64,000 bases of DNA, taken from contig OV121081.1 in assembly GCA_921293015.1 (NCBI GenBank), forward strand, positions 44,851,877 through 44,915,876. The letters run 5' to 3'. Below are positions 13,301 to 24,190 of this stretch, piece by piece. How positions within the stretch are numbered: the first letter of the stretch is position 1; the number at the start of each line of letters is the position of its first letter. Both the position numbers and the translations under genes were made by a program. The stretch comes from Phorcus lineatus (lineage: Eukaryota > Mollusca > Gastropoda > Trochida > Trochidae). The notes under the pieces were generated by a model that saw nothing but the letters and a program-made list of their open reading frames with translations, was not told where the DNA came from and did not search any database.

Positions 13301-16300
13301 AATGAATGTATCCGATTTGTGCATACCGATTTAAAAAATCCCTTTCTGACTAGTTATATGTGCCCCCAAATAGCTAACTTGCGTACAGTTCCGCATCAAT
13401 TTCTTGTAGCTGGTCCGATCTGGGTGAAAAGCCTGAGCTCGCTGACGGAAGTGGAGGGACGTGATGCTGTGTTTACCTGCAAAGCTCGACCGGCTGTTGG
13501 AGATAAAGCTCTAAACGAGCCACAGTGGTTCCAAAACGGGGAGCTTTTGCCAGCTGAAAGTAAGAGTTGTTGGCAGTTAGTAGAGTGTCTAAAAGTTTAG
13601 TCAACGGCCCTATTATGCACCATGCATAGCATATGATATATGACAAATCGTAGGAACAGCGCGGTTATTTGCTGAAATATTGCCCAAGCGGCGCTAATCA
13701 ATAACTCACTCACTCGTAGGAAGAGGGTTATTGGTCGTCTGCCTTCGCTCGTTGTCCGACGATCGGACGTCATCCAGCGTCCTTCATTCGGGGGGGGGGG
13801 GGGGTGGGGGGGGATTTTTAAAGTAAAATTTTCGTAAGGTTCGGCTTCCCCTCCAGAACTGATGCATGCAAGGGCTAATTGTTTGTTAGGAGGTAAAAAA
13901 CCAAGCTTTTATATATCAAGTCTGTACAATCAGTAATAAAGGAAATAGAAGGAAGTTTTTTATGATCTAGGCCAGCACCTGATGACAACTCTCAAGCATG
14001 CCTGTGTATAAGTCGAATTCTAGGGAACTTGGTTATTAACAATATAACCACCAACGACTATCCAGTCACTGAGATTTTTTTATGTCGTTGGTATGTGGAT
14101 GATAAGGGTTGGGGGTTGTGATTGAGGGGGAGGGGGTTTAAATTGGAATGTAGATTTAGGAATGGGGAAAAAATGAGGGGCCAGATTCTTCAATAACAAA
14201 CAAAGGTAATACTCGACACTATATTCTAAAACTCTGTCTGCGCCTAGAACAAATGATGCTGTGGCTACAGAGACAATAACGTTTCTTTCATAATTAAAAC
14301 GGCATGAACGTCTTACAACAAACTTTCTTCATGGACTTACTCCATTTTCCTATATGCAAAAAAAGTATATCCATAAAAATAGTATTGATTCACAGATGAA
14401 ATTTTAAATCAATCCAACAGACTTAATTTTTCTTATATCTAACGTCAGAACATACGATTTCTCTTACTAACTGTTAACCGTGTTGAATGTGTTAATTCCA
14501 ATCCTACATCCTTCAGAACATGCACGGAACATTGTTTATTTCAGACACAGGCAAGTTCGAATTCAGTGATTCAAAACAGGTCCTTACTGTGAGGAAGATC
14601 AACAAAGATACAGACATCACATGCTTCCAGTGCAACGTCAGTAACGACCGCGGCTATGAATTTGCAGATGGTTGTCTAAATATCATTGGTAAGTGATTTT
14701 ACATACGCCGTGAACTATCAATTTAAGACACATTTTTAACGAACAAGCACCTGCTAACACCTTTAGTAATCTTTGTGTCCTATGTGCACAATTTTACGAT
14801 TAAGTCGAATATGAGTGAAAACATAACATCAATAATTATTTATTTTCTAATTCTCAAATGTGTAATTTGGGTAAACGATTTATTTATGTGGTTAAACTTT
14901 ATACTTACAATTCCGTAAAAAGTTGTTATAACTTTTGGTTTCAGAAATGAAATTTCTCGGAAAAGGTGTCAAATGTTATAAGGACCATATGCACAAAGAG
15001 AATCCTTCAACATTTCATCTGTAGACTTGCTTTTATTTGATTTATCTTATTTCAGAGCCTATAGTTGTGAAGTCACAGCCTCTTCTGGAACAGGTGGTAG
15101 AGAAGGGTGATCTTGTGAACTTGACCGTGACGGCCTCCACAGATCCTGATATGACCTTGGAATACCGATGGAAATACAACAACGTCACTTACATCAACAA
15201 CGAACTGCCTCCCTTCGTTATCTTTAATGCGACATCGTTCGAAGCGTACATAAATACGTCAGACCTTACGCAGGAAGAGTTCCTTACCATCAACGGGACA
15301 TACTTCAGGGAGTTTTATCATCAGTATGAGATCAAGACGGTACCTATCACCGTTGAGCTGTACATTCCAGGTACCCATGACTCTGTGAACTTATCTGAAC
15401 GTTTCAACCCACCATTACCAATACACATTTCAGAAAATAATTATCAGGAGCAAAGTGATTGTACCTTCTAAATATTATTTTTTTTGATAATTTCCCAATT
15501 TGTCTTTCAGAGGTAGTGGCGCCTGTGGCAACTGCTGGGCCTAGCCTCTGGTGGATCCCTATCCTCGTTGCCTTGCTAGTGATAATCATCATCGTCATCA
15601 TCATCGCATGTGTTGTCTGCTATGCCAGAGAAAGAGGCACCTATCCTTGTGAGTATCACCCCTTTCTTCGTAGTTAAATGTTCTCCTTATGTTCTTTAAT
15701 GTGCTAACGATCTTATGCGATATGCTTCTGTGTATGTGCACTAAGGGTATGATTTGTTAGCGATATGCTTCAGATATGTGTGCATTGTACTCGTGATCTG
15801 AGTGCGGTATTATCGCAATAAGAGTGCGGTATTATCGTAATATGAGTGCGGTATTATCGTGATCGTTGTGCGATATGCTTCCGATCGGTCGTTTTGCTTA
15901 CAAGTATGTATTCCTTCATCGTCTCAAGCAATCATGAATAACAATAAGAAAAAAGTATTTTGAAGATTTATAAAAATCCTCTTTATGTTTCTAAGACAAA
16001 CTTGTCAGAAAAGTAAGAACATTATCAGAATTTGAGCCGTATATAGATATTCAATCATTGCAATCTTCCAAACTATTTATATGATGGTTAATTTATTGAC
16101 TTTTTCAGTGGACAAGAAGGAACGTGCCTGTCATAATGACCCGGAGAAGGAGCTAGCGGCTGGAGGACTCCATGACCTCTCCAGAGCTCCGTAAGTTTCT
16201 CCCCTCTCTTAACACCAAGGAAATTGGGATTACCCCTACTTCACTAAGGACAGAAACATTCAGTTGTACCTGGTTTCGCTTCTGATCTGAATAATGCTCC

Positions 16301-16830
16301 GAAGGGATTTTGTCAGGTGACAATTTCACTCCAGCCAATCAGCAATGCAGAAAGAAATCGCTCTGCACCATTTGATACTTTAGCGGCTCCTTGTTGTTTG
16401 AATCCATTTTGTAACAAGTGATTATGTGTTTACGAAAATGGGTGCCAGTGGCTTTTGTTTGACACAAGGTTATGTCCTCTATAACGGATGAGCTGGTTGA
16501 GTACTGAGATGTTTTGACACTCTCAAGATGATACATTTGGCATACATTTATGTTATGTTTATGTTGGTAGAAATAATTTTTTCAAAAAACGTTCTGCTGA
16601 CCCATTGATTGATAAAATGTTCTGTTTCCAGTGATGACGACACCTTCGCAAGCATGAAGTCCCCCTTGGTAAATCCCAACTTCTACGACGATGATGGAGA
16701 GAAGCCAGAAGGCGATGACGAAAGTCTCGAGGCATATGCTAATAACGAGCAGGCCATGCGAGATTTTAGCGAGGACGGGTCATTCATTGGTCAGTATGCT
16801 TCCAAGAAGCAGAAACCAGAAGTGGCTTGA
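3190..16830 (+). CDS. Gene A: L1/neuroglian-like Ig adhesion receptor without FNIII domains (13 coding exons, 674 aa)
   Basis: The coding join is 3190-3268, 4452-4557, 5209-5399, 9308-9496, 10916-11053, 11715-11811, 12807-13003, 13410-13559, 14545-14688, 15056-15370, 15511-15648, 16109-16190, 16632-16830. It is open throughout with GT/AG at every junction. The protein has a signal peptide (about 1-26) and four Ig domains with paired cysteines C53-C102, C151-C209, C262-C313 and C356-C412. A cysteine-free Ig-like domain follows (about 431-535), carrying N-glycosylation sequons at N452, N473, N488, N497 and N510. The TM helix is about 549-573, and the acidic tail holds DGSFIGQY (FIGQY 660-664), the ankyrin-binding motif of L1-family adhesion molecules. 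The family normally has six Ig plus four or five FNIII domains and over 1,100 residues; this protein lacks Ig5 and all FNIII. Expected role, from the family: surface adhesion or recognition linked to ankyrin-spectrin. Start: ATG 3190 lies just after a 3' splice site; in-frame ATGs at 3214 and 3217 are alternatives nearer the hydrophobic core. Confidence 0.9.
4452..4557 (+). CDS. Gene A exon 2: first half of Ig1
   Basis: CCAG acceptor and GTAAGT donor, phase 1 in and phase 2 out. It encodes the 'SSPPKID' start and strand B cysteine C53 in LSCEARGDPTPT, the usual L1-family Ig1 pattern (L.C.A.G.P.P). Confidence 0.9.
5209..5399 (+). CDS. Gene A exon 3: second half of Ig1
   Basis: TTAG acceptor and GTAAGTGG donor, phase 2 in and phase 1 out. 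It encodes YKW (core Trp) through GDYQCIATN with C102, the disulfide partner of C53. Confidence 0.92.
5630..5822 (+). mobile_element. Probable 5'-truncated LINE 3' tail in intron 3 of gene A
   Basis: An untranslated-looking stretch ends in an exact 31-bp tandem duplication (5761-5791, 5792-5822) of an AATAAAATATGTTTAAAC motif. This resembles tails of molluscan non-LTR elements. No reverse transcriptase sequence is present. Confidence 0.4.
7001..7630. mobile_element. Non-autonomous TIR element (MITE-like) in intron 3 of gene A
   Basis: Left end TTAAACGCACTAGTGCAC, right end (reverse complement) TTAAAGGCACTAGTGCAC. Interior of about 590 bp with no transposase. A related copy lies at 13053-13385. 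Confidence 0.6.
9308..9496 (+). CDS. Gene A exon 4: first half of Ig2
   Basis: CACAG acceptor and GTATGC donor, phase 1 both sides. It encodes the VKLPCENQP strand B (C151), the core W in YSWYL and the R..DGE turn typical of L1 Ig2. The ACT satellite starts about 15 bases after its donor. Confidence 0.88.
9511..10393. repeat. ACT/CTA trinucleotide satellite in intron 4 of gene A
   Basis: About 880 bp of imperfect ACT repeats starting just past the exon 4 donor. It has a higher-order structure: a unit with CTCCTGCCCCTTAT and AAAATAACTGCAACAACTAC recurs about 370 bp apart (9868 and 10238). The poly-Leu, poly-Val and poly-Thr frames are artefacts. Confidence 0.95.
10916..11053 (+). CDS. Gene A exon 5: second half of Ig2
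   Basis: CCCCCAG acceptor, GTAATT donor, phase 1 both sides. It begins GTLHF and carries LRYKCGLF with C209, followed by I.LGS...V, matching the L1-family Ig2 end (G.L.F....D....Y.C.......I..G). Confidence 0.9.
11245..11529. mobile_element. MITE-like TIR element in intron 5 of gene A
   Basis: Left GTAAGTTACATCTCCCC and right (reverse complement) GTAACTTACACATCTCCCC bound about 285 bp of GC-richer sequence with no coding capacity. Confidence 0.6.
11715..11811 (+). CDS. Gene A exon 6: first half of Ig3
   Basis: AACAG acceptor and GTAAGTC donor, phase 1 in, phase 2 out. It encodes NAELECVFSGY with C262. The match to gene B (AELECVFSGY) and gene C (AQLECIFSG) fixes the frame. Confidence 0.9.
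12807..13003 (+). CDS. Gene A exon 7: second half of Ig3
   Basis: TTTCAG acceptor and GTCAGTA donor, phase 2 in and phase 1 out. It encodes PIPEIKWFENE and TTYYCQGSN (C313), ending LDVT, as in L1 Ig3 before the Ig4 start. One N-glycosylation sequon, NET at 277. Confidence 0.92.
13053..13385. mobile_element. Partial copy of the 7001-7630 TIR element, next to exon 8 of gene A
   Basis: Starts CTTAAAGGCACTAGCACAC and follows the 7001 element (ATCTCTCGATATTAT, GGAAGTATTTAATG, GCGTGAACTACG, then GTATCCG..TTGTGCA). The right terminus is missing. It ends about 25 bases before the exon 8 acceptor. Confidence 0.6.
13410..13559 (+). CDS. Gene A exon 8: first half of Ig4
   Basis: TTGTAG acceptor and GTAAGAG donor, phase 1 both sides. 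It starts SGPIWVKSL, the counterpart of the L1 Ig4 'APYW' start, and carries FTCKARPAVG (C356) and the core W in PQWFQNG. A transposon remnant ends about 25 bases before its acceptor. Confidence 0.9.
13661..13720 (-). repeat. Dispersed GAGTGAGT repeat, copy 1
   Basis: On the reverse strand it reads GAGTGAGTTATTG, then a CGCCGCTTGGGCAATATTTCAG-type core. Other copies are at 31493-31538 (-) and 63097-63150 (+). Repeats of this form are common in mollusc genomes. Confidence 0.55.
13790..13813. repeat. Poly-G tract in intron 8 of gene A
   Basis: Twenty-three G with a single T at 13805. G-quadruplex prone. Confidence 0.95.
14545..14688 (+). CDS. Gene A exon 9: second half of Ig4
   Basis: TTTCAG acceptor and GTAAGTG donor, phase 1 both sides. 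It encodes DITCFQCNVSN and DGCLNII. C412 pairs by position with C356. C409 and C426 are an extra pair conserved in all three paralogs. Confidence 0.9.
15056..15370 (+). CDS. Gene A exon 10: cysteine-free Ig-like membrane-proximal domain
   Basis: A single 105-codon exon, phase 1 both sides. It encodes EPIVV...LTVTASTDPDMTLEYRW...AYINTS...INGTY. The DP..L.Y.W pattern resembles Ig6 of L1/contactin proteins, but the strand B cysteine is V and the strand F cysteine is absent. Five N-glycosylation sequons. Confidence 0.88.
15511..15648 (+). CDS. Gene A exon 11: stalk and transmembrane helix
   Basis: TTTCAG acceptor, GTGAGT donor, phase 1 both sides. VVAPVATAGPSLWW leads into an I/V-rich membrane helix (about 549-573) and a basic stop-transfer RERGTYP, reminiscent of the KGGKY juxtamembrane segment of L1 proteins. 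Confidence 0.9.
16109..16190 (+). CDS. Gene A exon 12: juxtamembrane cytoplasmic segment
   Basis: TTTTTCAG acceptor and GTAAGT donor, phase 1 in and phase 2 out. It encodes LDKKERACHNDPEKE and on to SRAP. Its position and charge match the L1 'VKDKED' cytoplasmic segment. Confidence 0.85.
16632..16830 (+). CDS. Gene A exon 13: ankyrin-binding tail and stop
   Basis: TTTCCAG acceptor, phase 2 in, TGA at 16828-16830. It encodes an acidic DD(E)SLEAY block followed by FSEDGSFIGQYASKK, colinear with the L1 tail (DDSLADY...FNEDGSFIGQYSGKK). C-terminus PEVA. Confidence 0.92.
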
Positions 16831-19800
16831 GTCATCACCAACCAAGGTTGTTCTTCATACGGTTAAAACATTATCAACTGTGAACTGTATCAAGCTATCA
16901 GTTTGGCTATGATCGTACTTGCACCTAATAACATCAAATCTATAAGGTATCTCTACTGTTGTCTTGTAGATCAAACGACTCTAGAAATTCATTAATTTGG
17001 CTATTGTAAGAAATGATCAAATTCCGAAGTTTATGAGGAAAATACTCGGAAGAAATTTCACATTTGGGAAATAGAAGAGTAGTTTTGTGATAAGAGTACG
17101 ATTTGAATCGATAGTAAATTCCTGAAAAAGGTTTCAGAAGAAATGCCCTAATGGGGCATGTAGTAATTATATTTTTTTGTGTTCCAAACTTTATGACATT
17201 CTGTTAGTATACCATTAATGGGTATAAACGTAAGAACCTAAATTGTAGAAATGCGTTGGTTCTTTTTACATCCATTTTAAAAGTCCATCAAACGTTCTCT
17301 GCGTTCAAACCATATTGTTCGCAGTTGCTCTGATTTAACTTGGACCCAGACAAACATCCAGGGAAGTTTCCTGTACATATCGCAGGGTCGGGTCATATGA
17401 GGTTTATCATTTCAACATTATGTTGTTGCATTTAAAGCTGAACGGCTTTAAAGACTCACAGCCACATTGGCATTAACAGGTGTATTAGAAGCATTTGCAG
17501 TAAGTTGATACGCGGTCATGTCAATAATTTGTCATGATGTTTCTAAACTTGTGAAAGACGGATTTGCGGAATCACAGCCACATTGCCATCAACATGTTTG
17601 TTTGAAGTATATGCAATAGGTGAATATGCGGTTATGCCGATATTTTTGTGATATTTCTGGACAAATTGTTACGAAGCAGCTAATTAAGTTTATTTGAGAG
17701 AGTCCCGAAATATATAAATGTTATACAATGATGAGATTGAATTCACAGTGTTGATTGTTATGGCTGAAGTCGTTATTGTTATGACGTAATTGTATTTTCG
17801 TGGTATTGTTATAAAGTATTGCTGGAAGTGCTGAAAGAATGTTTTTCATGTTTTTTTGTATATGCTAAATATGTAAGTGTGTTGTTAAAAGTTTCACTAA
17901 TATCAATTTTTAAAAATACATTTTCATTGTGAATGCAAAACGATCAAATGGTAAACAAGTCATATTCATGAGTTTAAATCAAATGCAAGCAATAAATTTG
18001 TAGAAACAATATGAGAATAATTTTGAAAAATTTATGAACCCAAATGCCTTCTCATGATAATAATTACAAAAAGGTAATTGATCAAATGATGCTACGTAAA
18101 TGATCAAATAAGTAATACAATGAAAAACGTGTTGTTGTCAAATAATTATGAATAATGTTTTACCACTTTTTAAAATGTTTTTTTTTAAAAGAATAATTTG
18201 ATTTACTGACTTACTTAATTTGTTACTTGAAACTTAAACGAAAAAATTCATAAGCTGCTTCTTACTATTAAAATGGTTATGCAGAAAACATCGGTTACTG
18301 TAAAAGACATTTTATTATCAAAATTAAAACATGATGTTGATAACAATATGATCAAAGGTGAATCCCTTAATGTTAACAATTCCATGAACAAACGTGAAAT
18401 ATCTTGCATATTTGTTAAAATCATTATCATTCACTCAAAGGATGTCATGATTAAAAGTGAAATATATTTTGTAAAGATATCTTAATCAATTTATTGCACA
18501 ATTGTAATCTTGACTTATGATTATCAAATGCAAATGTATATGCTTATCTTTGTTTTACATTTCTTATATTTGACGTTATATCCCTTGTTTGTTTATAAAC
18601 CATTATTTGAAAGAAGCATTTAGAAGTTGGTTAGATGAATAGAGAACAGGTTCATCGGATTTGCTTGCTAGATAACGGTGTTAGTATCTACACCGAATCG
18701 TCGCAATCCTGCAATAAAGAACTTGTAAATCCATGGAACTTGTTCTTTATTTATTTATATCAAAAGGTTGTTATGGTGATGTGTGGTACATAAATGCTCA
18801 TATAAACGTTTGGTTTTGAGACTAGTTTATATTTATGTTAAGAAATTGATGAAAACAGCGTGATTTTTTCATTTAGAAGATGATTTAAATGATTATATCA
18901 ATGTTTTTCTGTTCAGGAATTCAATGTTTCAATCAATACCCAATGAAGTTTTCTTGATATGGTCTCACTAGCAAACAGCCTTGATCACGTTTGTTCTCGT
19001 TTGATTCATTCTTGTTTAATGATTAAGATAAGAACGTATTACCTATATTAATACAGAATTCCTTTTAAATGTTTAGCACTTGATGTTCAAATTCTTGATT
19101 TCGTCGCACCTTATAGGATTAACTCCTTTAGTAAACTGAATTTAAATTAAGACTTTTAGAAAGTTGAGAACGCAATTCTCTTTTAAATCTTTTTTTTGGA
19201 AAACAACCTTTGTCTTAAATGTGTCCTAATCTCACATCTTGTAACATCTCTTATCTCATTTTTCGATTGAAAGTACTAATAAAACGTTTATATCCAAATG
19301 TGTGTAAGTGCTGTTCCCAACAACCGCGATTACAACGTTAACTAGCTAAAATGCACCTTATTATTTGATCAGTTTTATGTCATGTTTTAATTCAACCTAT
19401 AAACTATATATTCATGGATCTCATTCATTTCATCATAAAAAGGGTTACTAGAATTCCTGCTTGTTTATTAAAATTAAGTTGTATATAGTTTACTAATTAC
19501 AATATTGATGTTGTCATAATGTTTTTTTCACAACCTTTGACTATCTTCATATGCATACATTCTTTGAATATGTTATCCCTAACTTTCGTCGACAGAAATG
19601 AAAATGTATGCCTGATATATTGTTTACATGTGAAAAGAAAGAACAGTCGAGGAAAACTTTATAAAAATCCATTTGCAATAAGTTAAAAAAGTAAAGCACT
19701 AAATCCAATGAAAAATTTAATTTTGAGATAAGCATGTTTTGCGCACCAATAGGTACTTTAATACGCTTTTGATGTTATGATTACTCAAACCAGAGTATTT

Positions 19801-20347
19801 AGTATGTTTAGTGTTCTAATTTGCATTCTAGTCTTTGCTTTGCGTATTGCTTTTGTCACTAATTTCGCATCCAAACAGGGTTTTATATCTTTATCCATTG
19901 TCATGTAACACATGGTCTTTAAAACCATCGTGACTTTAACCTTCCTGCTTTTGTTTAACGTATCGTTGTCATTGCTTTGTATTTTCAATTATTGGCAGCA
20001 TTTAAGTTCAAATGTACGTTTTATATTGTCAGTTGTAATAGTATCTGCTTATGTAAAGTGAAAATGCTTTGGTACGTCTTGAGGAATAGTTATTTTAATT
20101 GAATAAAAGTATGAGGTATTTTTCTCAAATATGTTGTACTCTTTATTTATGTATCAATTTTATCCTCTTATCTTCGTATCATGTCTATAAGTTTTACTTT
20201 TCTGGATCGAAAAGTGTCTTGTTTTGGTTATATAGGTCAAACTTTATCAATATTTTATTCAGTTAAGAAGTACTGGTTGATGCAGAAGATTTCCATTCAG
20301 ATGATTTGTTCAGTATAGTGACAATAAATCGATTCAGTCATGATTTT

Positions 20348-20941
20348 TGATTGAAAACCGGACAGTGTCCAGTGAGTAAAATGCGCCATTGCGTCAAACA
20401 TAGATTTTGAATCTTTTTCTTTTGCATGCAAAATGAAAATATCCGTTGGTAGTGTTGGATAGATCATATAACAATTAAACTATCATCTATTTACTAGTTG
20501 AATATGTGCCTATTGAATTTACAGCAGGGGATGTGAGTATTTCAGGCTTAATAATTATATGACAGATACATTAACTTAAAACTGATTGACCAAATCGGTC
20601 CACAGGAATTAAACACTTATTTTCTTTTTAAAGTGACAAAAAGTATGTGACATGAATTTTTAAGTGACTTAAATAAGAGCCAAAGTACCATAGACCCTCG
20701 ATCAATTTCAAAGATTCTCCCTTAGTTTGCATCTTTATTTGTAAATTGCCAACATCGCCTTTTTAAATGATAGTAATAAAAATCATATGTTAATAAGTCG
20801 AAGTTCTGCGTAAATATTTACATAAAAATAATTAAAATAACCTACTGAACACTACCAACAAAATGTCTTTGTGCCGGTTTTAGAAAAGTTTCAAAATTAC
20901 CTTTAAGTGAATCGCGCGCGTCACTGTCCGGTTTTGGATCA
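20348..20941. mobile_element. MITE-like TIR element
   Basis: Left TGATTGAAAACCGGACAGTG and right (reverse complement) TGATCCAAAACCGGACAGTG, about 594 bp, no transposase. The right end belongs to the same family as 21428-21760, 45971-46166 and 59766-60088. Confidence 0.65.
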
Positions 20942-21427
20942 CACATTGCATCTTAAACCATTTTTTGTCCTTTTACTGAAATGACATCCTCTAAGATGGT
21001 GATTATCAGAAACAACCAATGCTTCGCGATAGATTAACATCTGTTATAAAGTTTGACAAATTCGACTTCAATAACACACTCTGTGTCCCTATAAGATACA
21101 CAAATGAAACTAGGCGGATAATACATTTTTTAATCTGCATGTTGATTAGGACAACTGCGTTATGCATATTGCTAAACAGGAGATGAGTACATATTTTACA
21201 GATTATGAATTAATTTACTATGTTCATAATACATTAGGTGAAATTGTAATAATAAAATATCATCAAAAAACAACACTACTGAAAGGGGCAAGTACACAAT
21301 ATGTTGTTGGGTTCAAACTTCCTAATGGTGTTATTTCATCGACAAGTAGTTGTTCGTCCTGAAAATGAACATCCAAATCCTTATCAGTTGGCGTAATGAC
21401 AAGAAACAGGAATTTTTTAAATATTTA

Positions 21428-21760
21428 TGATCGAAAAAAGGACAATGGCGCGCGCCAATGACTCAAACGTAATTTTGAAAACTTTATTTATAGCAGTTAC
21501 AATGAGAAATATAGGTTGGTATTGCTGAGTAGGTCATTTAACTAATATACATGTAAATGGGAATTATACTTTCGACTTATTTACATTTACATGTTCGTTT
21601 TTAATTTACAATCGAAAACAAGATAATGTCAACATTTTGGCATTTAAGAGATGAAAATGCATCTTTTGAAAGACGATTTGAACTTTATTAGGTCATGTGA
21701 TATTTCAACTCTATTCAAACCACATGGAAAAGTCATGAAACATACACTATGTCACTTTAA
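21428..21760 (+). mobile_element. Dispersed 'GGACAATGGCGCGCGCC' repeat, copy 1
   Basis: TGATCGAAA..AGGACAATGGCGCGCGCC, then TGACTCAAACGTAATTTTG, running to GTCACTTTAA. It is colinear over ~330 bp with 59766-60088 and, reversed, with 45971-46166. Confidence 0.65.
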
Positions 21761-23931
21761 ACGTTTTAATTTGTTTGAGATATTCATGATTAATTTTAAT
21801 CATATAATTGGTGACAAACAAAGATCGAAATAGTGTTATATTGGCATCAGGACTAATCAACGATACACAAAATAAGAATATCAAAACAACCATTATTTGT
21901 ATACAATTATTGTTTTGGTTTTATCTCATCTGGCCTATGAGGTCAGATGATCTTATGACGTGGACTGACCTTCCTTGTCCCCCTTAACCCTTTTCAATTC
22001 AGAGCTGCTGCACATTCAAAATTGAAATTCTTGGAGTAAAAGTTTGTACTGTTAATTGGTTCTAACCTTCCTCAACCTTGGGCTTGACAGGCCTTATCCA
22101 TTCAACCTTTTTGTATGCTAGTGTGAAAAAGCTTAGAGTAGTTGAAAGTGTCAATGATAAGTCGTAATCCCTCGGTAAATTCAGTAAAGATTGTTGTGAA
22201 TCGCTGTAAAATTTGTGTTTGACCCTAAAGCTATTGAGCAATCAATATTTGTTATCGCAGATCCAGTGTCATAAAACAAAAACAATTCGATAGCTTGCTA
22301 TTTTCACTCTTAATGAACTATAAATTGACTATCTACTTTATTTTACCTTCTTTGTAAACCAAAATATATTCAATCAAATAATATACGATTAACAACATAA
22401 AGGAACACTGTTTGCTGTAAAAAAAACTTTTTTAGGAGATTTGAATATGAATTTCAATGCATAACGCCACACAAGGCATACTTGATGTGATCCTTTATTC
22501 ACACATTAAATTCTCGTCATCAGCAAAATGTAGAACAGAAACAACAGAAGTTTATAAATTCATGTTTAGAGCGTGTAATAATACTAATTTATTTTATTTT
22601 CAATGAAGAAATACGTGATTTATCGGTAAAATTAAAATCTGTACTTTCACAGAGTGAAATAATGATGCAGTGAATAAACGCTACTATCATATGACGTCAT
22701 GAGATGGCCGCGATGGCGAAGCGATTTTGCTAATTCATTCATAAAGTTAAGGTCATTTATGACATTTGGAAACATAAAAGACAGAATATTTGACTTTTCT
22801 CATCGAATAACATGTATATCTCATCTCTTGAAGTCGAAAATTATATATTTACACTCGTGGCTGCATCACTCTTAAAAATATAAATTTGATAAATACAAAT
22901 ACATGGTTATCGACGAGAAATGTTTAATATCAGTCAGACATATTTCATTATAAACCAACGCGCAAATAGTCAATGACTATCCTAATCTTTCTTTTAAAGC
23001 AAATACATTCAAAATGCATTCAAATCGAGGAGAATATTTTACAGGTTAATCGTGCTCGAGATAATTTTCAGAACGCTTTATAGAAACCTACTTCGATCTG
23101 AGGGGAAATAACCTTTGGGATTTTGTGACATGCAAATGACCTTTGACCTCTTATCTGAAGATAAGCGCCCACGCGTTTAGCTGGATTCAGAATCCACCCT
23201 CCTATAACGCTGTCATTGTAAATCACTAACAATCGAGTATTGTAACATTAATCCATGACAAGCAATATATGACATTTGAAATTGTTGAGATATTTTGAGT
23301 CACATTTCCCTTATTCCGTCAAAACAAACATGAATATTTATAAGCATGCTTATCCTAAGTAGATCATAAACCTCCCGAATATCACAAAAGTTTCTTTTTA
23401 TTACCTTATCTCATTTTGTGAATGTTAAGCGCATATCATGATCAGTATATAGGTTAACTTAAAAAGGACAGCTTCCTTACATTTTTTTCAAATATTCAAA
23501 ATCTTGTCTTTTATACTGCATTTAGTGGAGACATGTTGATGTTTGTTACTTAAGTTATTAATTATTAAACATATCAGCCAACTCTGCGCAGCGATTAAAT
23601 ATGTGATACGAATTAATGTTTCTCTGAAAATATTACGTAGAAGAGAACTTAGTCTGTAGTCCAGACCCTGAAATAAGGTAGAAGCCTGAGCAAGTCTATA
23701 AAAAGACTTTAAAGCTTGATTTCAAGAAATTTCAATCTCCTTTTCATTTCATTTCATATTTTAAAAAATTTTTCTATTAACTGATGCATTTTTCATTTCG
23801 GAGTCTAATTGTTAGACTAAAGAGAACTCAATTATTCACACAAATACATGTTAAGACTAAAACGTAAACGTAAACCAAAAGTTAATACTGAATGATATAC
23901 AGAAAATGTACTTGTATATCATTGATATGAC

Positions 23932-24190
23932 ACCTTAAAGGCACTGTCGCACGATTTTTTAAAAAAGAAATATAGGCAATTCAAGGATATGTTACTAAAT
24001 GCAAGACAATATTGTTCAATTAGTATAAGTATCTTCTACGAACGTACCAAGTTCGCCGGTATAAACTACGATTATACCTTTCCCTCACGTAAAAGATTAA
24101 AAGGTGTTTACACTAAAATGGCCGCATGAATAGATGGGTAATCGGGTTGTGTAAAGAATGAGTTTACCCTCTGAAGAAAAATATAATATG
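23932..24190 (-). repeat. Dispersed repeat with 'TTCAGAGGGT...GGCCATTTT' core, copy 1
   Basis: On the reverse strand it carries TTCAGAGGGTAAAC, GCGGCCATTTTAGTGTAA, then GTGCCTTTAAGGTG. Forward relatives are at 40680-40930 and 60088-60370. Confidence 0.5.

Noticed and set aside
15056..15370. FNIII or PKD domain assignment for exon 10
   Set aside because: The DP..L.YRW start recalls PKD repeats, but position after Ig4, length and the G.Y strand fit a cysteine-less Ig6 better. No FNIII Trp/Tyr-Leu pattern is seen.
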